Assembly (NCBI GenBank): GCA_016716705.1 | Contig: JADJVF010000010.1 | Span: 1 to 64,000 of the forward strand | Direction of reading: 5' to 3' | Origin: Holophagales bacterium | GTDB taxonomy: Bacteria > Acidobacteriota > Thermoanaerobaculia > UBA5066 | DNA: 64,000 nucleotides | In this document: positions 16,992 through 24,384 of the stretch, in pieces | Layout: every line of letters begins with the position of its first letter | How positions within the stretch are numbered: the first letter of the stretch is position 1 | Position numbers and translations under genes: made by a program | Notes under the pieces: model-generated | Told to the model about the DNA's origin: nothing | Database searches by the model: none | Seen by the model: only the letters and a program-made list of their open reading frames with translations

Positions 16992-18350
16992 CTAGCGATC
17001 GATGGCGTACTTCTTCAGCTTGTCGTAGAGCGTCGAGCGGTCGATGCCGAGGACGGCGGCCGTCTCCTTCACGTTCCCTTCGTTCCGCTTCAGCGTCGCG
17101 GCGATGACCGTCTTCTCCACGTCGGAGAGCGGCAGGTGCGTCGGGACGCTCCAGCCCGGCGCCGCCTCGGAGACGGGCCGCAGGAAGGCGAAGTCCTCCT
17201 CGGTCAGGATGCGTCCCCTCGCCGTGACGAGCGCCCGCTCGACGGCGTTCTCCAGCTCGCGGACGTTCCCCGGCCAGCGGTGGGCGAGGAGCGCCTTGAG
17301 GGCTCCTTCGGTGATGTCCTCGCCTTCCTTCCCCAGCTCGTGAGAAAGCCGTTCGAGGAAGGAGCGGGCGAGGAGGGGAACGTCCTCGGGCCGCTCGCGC
17401 AGCGGCGGGAGGTGGATCGCGACGACGTTGAGCCTGTAGTACAGGTCGTCGCGGAAGCGGCCCAGCTTCACCGCCTCGGCGAGGTCGACGTTCGTCGCGG
17501 CGACGACGCGGACGTCGACCGAGACCTCCTCGCTCCCGCCGACCCGGAAGAATCGCCGCTCCTGCAGGACCCGGAGGAGATCGACCTGGACCTTCGGCGA
17601 GATGTCGCCGATCTCGTCGAGGAAGATCGTCCCGCCCGCGGCCTGCTCGAACTTCCCCTTTCGCCTCTCGGCGGCGCCGGTGAAGGCCCCCTTCTCGTAC
17701 CCGAAGAGCTCCGACTCCAGGAGCGACTCGGTGAGCGCCGCGCAGGAGACGCCGACGAACGGCTTCTCGGCCCTCTCTCCCGAGAAGTGGAGGGCCCGCG
17801 CGATCAGCTCCTTCCCCGTGCCGCTCTCGCCGGTGATCAGGACCGTGCTCCTCAGGCTGGCGACGTCCTTGACGAGGCCGAAGACCTCCTGCATCCGCGG
17901 GCTCTTGGAGATGAGGTCGTGGAAGTGCCAGCGGCCGGAGAGGCGCCGCCGCAGGATCTCGTTCTCTCGCTGGAGCTTCCTCACCTTGATGATCCGCGTG
18001 ACGAGGAGCGAGATCTCCTGCGGGTTGCACGGTTTGACGATGTACTCGAGCGCCCCCTCCTTCATCGCCGTGATCGCGGTGTCGACGGTGGCGTACGCGG
18101 TGATGATGACGATGGAGGCGTCCGGTCGGAGCTTCTTGACCTCCATCATCGTCTCGATGCCGTCGATGCCCCCCGGCATCTTCAGGTCGACGAAGTAGAT
18201 GGCGTAGTCGGTTTCCCGCGCCTTGTCGATCCCCTCGCGGCCCGAGGCCGCCGTGTCCACCTCGTAGCCGTCCTCGCGGAGCCAGGCCGCGAGGGACTCG
18301 CGCATGACCGCCTCGTCGTCGATGACGAGAATCCGCCACGTCGCTCTCAT
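16992..18350 (-). CDS. NtrC-family sigma-54-dependent response regulator
   Basis: 452 residues from ATG 18350. Receiver domain (1-120): ILVIDDEAVM with acidic pocket, phosphorylation site in YFVDLKMPGGIDG, ITAYATVD and the conserved lysine in YIVKPCNPQE. The AAA+ domain (about 145-380) has Walker A GESGTGKE, the sigma-54-contacting GAFTGA in GYEKGAFTGAAERR, Walker B GGTIFLDEIGD, and RWPGNVRELENAVERAL. The C-terminal Fis-type helix-turn-helix is VKETAAVLGIDRSTLYDKLKKYAI. It overlaps the archaemetzincin gene by four bases. It is the probable activator of the promoter at 10183-10198. Confidence 0.95.
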   Translation of the reverse strand: MRATWRILVIDDEAVMRESLAAWLREDGYEVDTAASGREGIDKARETDYAIYFVDLKMPGGIDGIETMMEVKKLRPDASIVIITAYATVDTAITAMKEGALEYIVKPCNPQEISLLVTRIIKVRKLQRENEILRRRLSGRWHFHDLISKSPRMQEVFGLVKDVASLRSTVLITGESGTGKELIARALHFSGERAEKPFVGVSCAALTESLLESELFGYEKGAFTGAAERRKGKFEQAAGGTIFLDEIGDISPKVQVDLLRVLQERRFFRVGGSEEVSVDVRVVAATNVDLAEAVKLGRFRDDLYYRLNVVAIHLPPLRERPEDVPLLARSFLERLSHELGKEGEDITEGALKALLAHRWPGNVRELENAVERALVTARGRILTEEDFAFLRPVSEAAPGWSVPTHLPLSDVEKTVIAATLKRNEGNVKETAAVLGIDRSTLYDKLKKYAIDR

Positions 18351-18910
18351 CGAGTCCTCCCTTCCGGCGGCGGGGCCACCGGGGTCCTTTCCCTGACGAG
18401 CGCCGCGCACGAGGCGCAGAACGCCTCTCCCTTGCGGTCCACCTGGACGACGCCCGTCGACAGTGACATGGGGCAGGCCGCGTCCGGGCAGTGGACGAGG
18501 CCGAAGGTGTGGCCGAGCTCGTGGAGCGCCTCCTTGCGCGCACGCTGAAGGAGGAGCGGCCGGTCCTCGGGAAGCCCCGAGAAGGCCTGCGAGAGCCGGG
18601 CGAGGGAGATGACCGCCGTCGGGCCGTCCATCTGCGCCTGGCCGAAGACGAAGCTCAGGACGGGTATGAAGAGGTCCCGCCCGGTGACGCCGAGGATCCG
18701 CTCGGCCGAGGCAGGCCGCGCGGCCAGGAGCGTCTTCAGCATCTCCGGCGCGTTCCACTGGCCCCGGGCGGCGTCGAGGGACCCGGCCGGCTCCGCGAGA
18801 GGCTCGAGGCGCCGGACCTCTCTGCCGAATGCGCCCGCGACGGCCGGTTCGACGGAAGCCATGACCTCGTCGTCCGGGGTGCCGATCGCGACCACTGCGA
18901 TGACGCTCAC
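18347..18910 (-). CDS. archaemetzincin-family zinc metalloprotease
   Basis: 187 residues from GTG 18910. Zinc motif HELGHTFGLVHCPDAACPM fits the archaemetzincin consensus HExxHxxGxxHC with the downstream CxxxxCxM, and the end has CASCAAL, giving the four cysteines that bind a second structural zinc in AmzA. Length is typical. It is placed between a histidine kinase and its NtrC-type regulator with four-base overlaps on both sides (GTGA and ATGA), so it is translated with them. That placement suggests a part in the signalling pathway, for example removing a regulator or processing a haem-protein; this is inference. No signal peptide, so cytoplasmic. Confidence 0.9.
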   Translation of the reverse strand: MSVIAVVAIGTPDDEVMASVEPAVAGAFGREVRRLEPLAEPAGSLDAARGQWNAPEMLKTLLAARPASAERILGVTGRDLFIPVLSFVFGQAQMDGPTAVISLARLSQAFSGLPEDRPLLLQRARKEALHELGHTFGLVHCPDAACPMSLSTGVVQVDRKGEAFCASCAALVRERTPVAPPPEGRTR

Positions 18911-20517
18911 GCGGAAGCGGCGGGCGCGTCCCTGCGCACGGGAAGGGTGACGCGGAAGACGGTCCCGCTGCCGGGAACGCTCTCGACCTCGATCTCGCCT
19001 CCGTGCGCCTGCACGATGCCGTAGACGACCGCGAGGCCGAGGCCGACCCCCTTCCCCTCGTCCTTCGTCGTGAAGAAGGGGTCGAAGATCCGCTCCTTCA
19101 GCTCCGGGACCATCCCTTCTCCGTCGTCCTTCACCTCGAGGAGGACGTCCCGTCTCTCTTCGCTGGCCCGAGTCGCGACGCGGAGATGCCCGGCCCCCCT
19201 GGCCCGGGTCGCCTCGGCACCGTTCAGGACGAGGTTCATGACGACCTGCTGCAGCTGGGAGCCGTCGGCGAGGAGGTGCGGGAGCGCGGCGTCGAGGGCG
19301 CATTCGACGTCGACGTTCATCAGCTTCAGCTTGTGGGAGACGAGCGAGAGGGTCGTCCCGATGACCGCGTTCAGGTCGACCTCGGAGCGGTGGGGCTTGC
19401 TCCGCCGCGAGAAGGCGAGGAGGTCGGAGACGATGCGCCCCGTCCTGGCCGTCTCGGTGGCCACCTGGTCGAGGTACTTCCGGAACTCGGCCTCGCGCCC
19501 CTTCGGGATGCCGTCGTCCTTCAGGATCCGCTGCATGAGCATCGAGAGGTTGAGGACGCCGGAGAGCGGGTTGTTGATCTCGTGCGCCACGCTCGCCGAG
19601 AGCTGGCCGAGCGAGGAGAGGCGGTCGGCCTGCATCAGCTTCTGCTGCGCGACCTTCAGCTGCTCGGTCCGCTCCTCCACCTTGTCCTCGAGGCTGCGGG
19701 TGAAGCCGTTGATCTCCGCCATCGCCTCGGCGAGGCGCAGGCGCATCTCGTTGAAGGAGCGGGCCAGCTCGGAGAGCTCCTCGCTCGACCCGAGGGCGAT
19801 GGGGCGGTCGAGCTGCATCTCGGCCACGTGCCGCGTCGCGTCCGCGAGGCGCGCCAGGGGCCTGGTGACGAGCCGGCGGGTGAAGACCGCCGCGCAGACT
19901 CCGACCAGGACGATGGCCAGGGAGGTGAAGAGCGCCGTCCGCACCTCGATGCGCTGGACCTGCTCGTCGACGAGGCGCATGTCGAGGGCGACGTCGAGGA
20001 CGCCGAGGACGTTCTGCGACGCGGGGTGGGCGTGGCAGGCGGCGTTGCTGCACGCCGGCTCGTTGTAGATGGGCGTGATCATCGCCAGCGTCCGGGTGCC
20101 GTCGGGTCTGTGGACGACACGGGCCCTCGTCGGCGTGTCGACCCGCACGAGCGGCTGCTCGGAGGCGTGGCAGAGGAAGCAGGCCTCGGCGTTCTTGTCG
20201 ACGGCCTTCGTCTGCGAAGGCGGCGTCGAGAACATGACCCGGCCTTCCTTGTTGTAGATCCTGACGCTCCGGATCCCCTGCTTGGCGGCGATCGTCTCCA
20301 TCACCTGGTACGCCGACTCGCGGTTGTCGGCGAGCATGGCGTGCCAGGTGGCGCTCGCGATGGCCCCCGAGAGCTGGTCGACGCCCTGGAGCATGGAGGC
20401 CTGGAGCTGCGTCTCGGCCGAGCGGACGGCGAAGATGCCGTTGGCCACCACGACGAGCGTCACGACGACCGTCAGCGAGAGGATGAGCTTCTGCGAGAGG
20501 CGCGTCGGCCAGTGCAT
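18907..20517 (-). CDS. histidine kinase with c-type haem sensor domain
   Basis: 536 residues from ATG 20517 (an in-frame ATG at 20577 is an alternative). Helix 1 at 11-30, periplasmic domain to about 190, helix 2 at 194-212, HAMP, dimerisation domain with SVAHEINNPLSG (phospho-His), and a HATPase domain with DDGEGMVPELKERIFDPFFTTK and GVGLGLAVV. The periplasmic part holds two haem-attachment motifs, CFLCH (113-117) and CSNAACH (156-162, CX4CH as in cytochrome c3). This makes it a likely redox or gas sensor with covalently bound haem. It is first in an operon with the archaemetzincin and NtrC-type genes, and points at the neighbouring multihaem respiratory operon as its target. Confidence 0.9.
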   Translation of the reverse strand: MHWPTRLSQKLILSLTVVVTLVVVANGIFAVRSAETQLQASMLQGVDQLSGAIASATWHAMLADNRESAYQVMETIAAKQGIRSVRIYNKEGRVMFSTPPSQTKAVDKNAEACFLCHASEQPLVRVDTPTRARVVHRPDGTRTLAMITPIYNEPACSNAACHAHPASQNVLGVLDVALDMRLVDEQVQRIEVRTALFTSLAIVLVGVCAAVFTRRLVTRPLARLADATRHVAEMQLDRPIALGSSEELSELARSFNEMRLRLAEAMAEINGFTRSLEDKVEERTEQLKVAQQKLMQADRLSSLGQLSASVAHEINNPLSGVLNLSMLMQRILKDDGIPKGREAEFRKYLDQVATETARTGRIVSDLLAFSRRSKPHRSEVDLNAVIGTTLSLVSHKLKLMNVDVECALDAALPHLLADGSQLQQVVMNLVLNGAEATRARGAGHLRVATRASEERRDVLLEVKDDGEGMVPELKERIFDPFFTTKDEGKGVGLGLAVVYGIVQAHGGEIEVESVPGSGTVFRVTLPVRRDAPAASA

Positions 20518-20647
20518 GGTCCGCCTGACCCCGGCCGGACCGTCCCGTTTCCGCGGGCCGGGACCGGCCGGAGCCATCGGTCATGGTACACCCCGCGAAG
20601 GGTGCGGTCCCCTTCGGGAAACGGCCTTCCGCCGCCTCCCGACGGGC

Positions 20648-22732
20648 TCAGCGGGCCACGTTCAGCTCCGTGAGCGCCTCCGTCGTGGCCTGGAGGAGAG
20701 CTTCCGGTCCGACCGGGGCTCCGACCGCCCCCTTCATCCAGAGATCGGGTGTCAACCGTCCCTGCTTCGCCATCCGCTCGATCTCGGGGCCGACCGCGGT
20801 CTCCTTCTCCAGGTGCCGCTCGACCTGGAACGCGATGAGGTGCCCGAGCGGGTAGTCCGGGAGGTAGAGGAAGGAGTCGATCATGTGGGAGTAGATCGCG
20901 AGGATCGTCGAGTCCTTCACGCCGAAGACGGGGGCGTAGAAGCGGTTCCAGACCTGCCTCGCGCTCGCGAGGACGGCCTGCTGCAGCTGGGCGGGCGTCG
21001 CCTCGGGGTTCTTGTACATCCAGTGCCAGACGGCCATGTCGACGAGGGCGACGCCGGCGATCTCCGCCGTCCCCCAGTACGTGTTCAGCGTGGCGAGCGC
21101 GCGGCCTTTCGCGTCCCCCTTCTTCAGGCCGAGGAGCTCGAGGTCGCGCTCCTGGAAGACGAAGGCCATCGCCTCCGTGAAGGCGGTGTTCGGAACGCCG
21201 GCGAGGAGGGTGTGGTCGACCAGGTTCAGCGAGACCGTCTGCTCGACGTTGTGGCCGAGCTCGTGGACGGCGATGTTGTAGCCCTTGTAGTCCATCCCTT
21301 CCTTGCCGACGCGGGTGCGCAGGTGCGACTTGTCGCCCCGGCGGGCCGCGCCCCAGGCGTGGCCCGAGCCGCGCGCCGGGTCGACGACGATGCTCGACGC
21401 GATCGCGCGTGCCCGTTCCTCGGGAAAGCCGAGGTCGCGAAGGATCCGCGGGATGTCCTTCTCGAACGCCTCGGGGGTGGGGTACCTCTCCCGCGTGATC
21501 GCGTCGAGCTGGGCTTCGGTGTACGGCCCCCGGTCGCGGAACCCCGGGTACCAGACGTCGAACGGCTCGAGCGGCCGGCCGAGGCGCTTCTTCACGAGCG
21601 CGCCGACCTCGGCGAAGACGGGCGAGAAGAGGACCCCCTCGAGCATCGCCCGCACGCGCGCCTCGGGGAGCTCCCTGTCCTCCTGGAAGCGCCGGGCGAT
21701 GAGCGACGGCGCGGACGGGGAGTACGGGTCGACGAGGCGGGCGGCGCGGAAGGTCGAGAGGAGCTTCGCGTACCTCGCGACGGTCTCGGGCGACACGAAC
21801 ACCGGCAGGTCCTTCGGGATCGGCGGGGCCCCCGGCTCGAGCGAGGTCGTCGCCTTCACCTCGTTCGTGAAGGGGTTCCAGTCGATCCAGGGCGAGTCGA
21901 TCGCCGACACGGGGATCGTCTGGTTGACGATCCGCTCCATCGCCCTCGCGATCGTCCGCTGCTTCGCGAGGCCGTCCTTCGCGTCGCCGTAGCAGGCCTT
22001 GATCTCGTCGCGCAGGTTCCAGTGCGAGAGGAGCCGCTTGCCCTGCGGGAAGAGGCGCCGCCCCTTCTCGTCGAGGAGGTGGTGGACCCTCAGGTTGTAG
22101 CCGGCGATGTACCGCGCGGCATCGGCCGACGCCTCCGACACCGCCTGGTTCACCTCGGCGGGGATCCGCTTGCCGAACCTCTGGGCGAGCCGCGCCTCGG
22201 CCCACTCCCTCCGGCTCCACGACGGCCCCTTCTCGAGACGCTCCGGGAGAGTGGTGAGCGGGAAGTTGAGAAGGACGGCGAAGGCGAGGCGGTTGCCGAA
22301 GAGGTCGTCGAGGACGTGGGCCGAGGGGTCCCAGCCCGCCATCGCCTCGTCGAAGGCGAGGATCTCCCCGCGGTCGAGGTCGGAGTGCTCGCGCAGGTCG
22401 CGGGTCACCTCGAGGAGGTGCCCGTCGACCGACTCGAGGACCTTCTGCATCCGTGTGAAGAGCGCGTCGCGCCCTGCGGGGTCGGCGAGGAAATGCGTCC
22501 TCGCCATCTCCGCGAAGGCGGCGGCATCGCCGTCGGACGCGCGCCAGAGGGACGCGGCCTGCGCGAGCCCCCGCTTCGCGCGGGCCCGCGCCTCCTCGCC
22601 GTGGCGGCCGGCGAGCTCGTCCTCGAGGGACTTCAGGGTCTCCGGGGAGACGGCCGCGGGAACGGCGGCCGTCACGGTTCCACCGAGGGTGAGGAGAGCC
22701 GCGAGGACCGGCGCGGCGAGGGCGATTCGCAT
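20648..22732 (-). CDS. exported zinc metallopeptidase (HExxH), family uncertain
   Basis: 694 residues from ATG 22732, with a signal peptide (MRIALAAPVLAALLTLGGTVTAA) and a ribosome-binding site (GGAGG). The catalytic motif is AVHELGHNVEQTVSLNLVDHT with a downstream FTEAMAFVFQERDLELLGL that would give the glutamate ligand, a gluzincin-like arrangement. The rest is mainly helical (RFGKRIPAEVNQAVSEASADAARYI, HLLDEKGRRLFPQGKRLLSH), reminiscent of M3-like oligopeptidases, but I cannot assign the family firmly. Periplasmic or secreted. It stands alone: 130 bases from the kinase gene and 87 from the next. Confidence 0.75.
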   Translation of the reverse strand: MRIALAAPVLAALLTLGGTVTAAVPAAVSPETLKSLEDELAGRHGEEARARAKRGLAQAASLWRASDGDAAAFAEMARTHFLADPAGRDALFTRMQKVLESVDGHLLEVTRDLREHSDLDRGEILAFDEAMAGWDPSAHVLDDLFGNRLAFAVLLNFPLTTLPERLEKGPSWSRREWAEARLAQRFGKRIPAEVNQAVSEASADAARYIAGYNLRVHHLLDEKGRRLFPQGKRLLSHWNLRDEIKACYGDAKDGLAKQRTIARAMERIVNQTIPVSAIDSPWIDWNPFTNEVKATTSLEPGAPPIPKDLPVFVSPETVARYAKLLSTFRAARLVDPYSPSAPSLIARRFQEDRELPEARVRAMLEGVLFSPVFAEVGALVKKRLGRPLEPFDVWYPGFRDRGPYTEAQLDAITRERYPTPEAFEKDIPRILRDLGFPEERARAIASSIVVDPARGSGHAWGAARRGDKSHLRTRVGKEGMDYKGYNIAVHELGHNVEQTVSLNLVDHTLLAGVPNTAFTEAMAFVFQERDLELLGLKKGDAKGRALATLNTYWGTAEIAGVALVDMAVWHWMYKNPEATPAQLQQAVLASARQVWNRFYAPVFGVKDSTILAIYSHMIDSFLYLPDYPLGHLIAFQVERHLEKETAVGPEIERMAKQGRLTPDLWMKGAVGAPVGPEALLQATTEALTELNVAR

Positions 22733-22819
22733 CGGAAGACCTCCAACGCGGGGAGTCTAGCCGCCGGGGGAGAATCGGCGCAGCGAGCCCCTCGGAAGGT
22801 CCGGCCGCCAGGTTCTGCG

Positions 22820-24313
22820 CTAGCGGGCGAGGAAGAGGGCGAATCCGAGCGGCCCGGCGAAGTGCAGGGGCTCCGTTTCACCCCACCTCTCCGCCCGGCA
22901 GAGGAGCTCGCGCGCCGTTTCCCCCGAGGCGAACCCTTCCGGAAATGGAGGCCACAGGGTCGAGAGCCCGGCCCACGCGCTCGTCGCGCCCTTCGCGAGC
23001 GCCGGAGTCCCGAGGAGAAGGGCGCCGCCCGGCGAAACGGAAACAGGGACGACGGAGTCCGTCCGGCGGACGTCCTCGGCGCCTCGCGCGCCGGGACCGA
23101 GCAGGGGCGCGGCTCCGACCTTGTGACCTCCGAGAAGGGACGCGACGCGCCCGGAAACCCGGGCTTCGGCCACCCCCGGGCCGAGGCGGATGACCGAGAC
23201 CCGGAACTCGCTTCCGGAGAGAACCGCCACGGCGCCGACGAGGCTGGTCGCCAGGGCCGGCATGACCCTGCGCAGCGCCTCCTCGGGCTCTTTCGTGTGC
23301 TTCAGTATCCGGCGCGCATTCGCGGGCGGGATGCTCCCCCGGACCCTCGTGAAGGCGTCGGTGGCGTCCCCGGCGGACAGGAGCGCGAAGAGAAGCATGT
23401 CGAGATGGTGCTGCGCCGTCTTCACGGCAGCCTCGGGCGTCGACGGATTCAAGGCGGCGGCACGGCAGAAGGCCCGGACGGCCACCACGGACGCCAGGCG
23501 CGCCCCGAGGGAGGCCTCGGCCCCCTCGGCCACGGCGAAGGCGACCCCGCCCGAGAAGGTCACCGCGAACGACGCGGCGCGGCCCTCGCCGACGGCGCGA
23601 GGCCCGGCGGCGGAGGCGAACCAGACCGTCGCTTTTCCGGCGTCGACCCGTTCCCCCGCTTCGTCGATCCGGATGCCGTAGGCGGAGAGGTCCGGTCCGG
23701 GGCCTGCGGGCGCGGGCGGCGGGGCGGCGGCGGAGGGCCGATGCCGCGCGGGCTCCGGAGCCTTCGAAGCACGCGGCGCGGCGGGCGCCGCAGGGGGAAC
23801 CGGTGCCGCGAGAGCTTCCTCCGCCGGGAGCGGTCTCGGCCGTCGGGCCGACAGGAGCGTCGGCGGCGCGGACCGCCGGATCGCCGCAATCCGCTCTTCC
23901 TGGAAGTACGTCACGAAACGAAGAAGGTCGGCGACCCGCGCGACGAGGCCGAACGCGGTGAACTGGGAGACGTCTTCGAGACGGCGTCCCGGCAACGCGA
24001 TCAGCTCGTCGGCCAGCTGCGCGGCGAGGCGCTGGGGGAGCGTTCGCTTCAGCGACGGCCCGAGGGCGCCGAACGCGACCCCCGGCTCGGGAGACGGAGG
24101 CGGCTCGCCCCTCAGCGCGGAGAGCTCGTGGAGAAAGTCGAGCGCGCGAAGCAGGCCGCCGTGCAGGTCGGAGAGGGCTTCCGCAGGGACCTCGCGAGCC
24201 TTTGCGAGGTCGAGGCCGCCGATGTAGCTCGCGACGTTCTCGAGGAGATCGAGGAACTCCGGGAGCTCGGCCTGAAGGCGCTCTGCGTCTGCCGGCACTT
24301 CGTCCCTGCGCAT
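22820..24313 (-). CDS. uncharacterised protein with degenerate PP2C-like domain
   Basis: 497 residues from ATG 24313. Residues 1-140 are helical (LQAELPEFLDLLENVASYIGGLDLA, ... VARVADLLRFVTYFQEERIAAIRR). A Pro/Ala-rich linker (about 145-210) follows. The C-terminal 280 residues (AYGIRIDEAGERVDAGKATVWF ... FSGGVAFAVAEGAEASLGARLAS ... LGGHKVGAAPLLGPG ... VSVSPGGALLLGTPALAKG) have the order of blocks found in PP2C/SpoIIE phosphatases, but the metal-binding DGMGG is replaced by EGAEAS, so catalytic activity is doubtful. The fold call is mine by eye. Divergent from the ligase/GNAT fusion gene. Confidence 0.55.
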   Translation of the reverse strand: MRRDEVPADAERLQAELPEFLDLLENVASYIGGLDLAKAREVPAEALSDLHGGLLRALDFLHELSALRGEPPPSPEPGVAFGALGPSLKRTLPQRLAAQLADELIALPGRRLEDVSQFTAFGLVARVADLLRFVTYFQEERIAAIRRSAPPTLLSARRPRPLPAEEALAAPVPPAAPAAPRASKAPEPARHRPSAAAPPPAPAGPGPDLSAYGIRIDEAGERVDAGKATVWFASAAGPRAVGEGRAASFAVTFSGGVAFAVAEGAEASLGARLASVVAVRAFCRAAALNPSTPEAAVKTAQHHLDMLLFALLSAGDATDAFTRVRGSIPPANARRILKHTKEPEEALRRVMPALATSLVGAVAVLSGSEFRVSVIRLGPGVAEARVSGRVASLLGGHKVGAAPLLGPGARGAEDVRRTDSVVPVSVSPGGALLLGTPALAKGATSAWAGLSTLWPPFPEGFASGETARELLCRAERWGETEPLHFAGPLGFALFLAR

Positions 24314-24384
24314 GGTAGGGGCTGGCGCGGCCTGCGTCCACGAGGCGGGTCGAGCTATCCTCTCCCTTCTCGCGCAGCCGAGCC

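Noticed and set aside
20517..20577. Earlier start of the haem-sensor kinase at ATG 20577 with a TACCAT box five bases before it
   Set aside because: The gap is shorter than in the other cases and the added 20 residues are polar and Pro/Arg-rich. ATG 20517 sits directly before the first membrane helix, so I kept that start.
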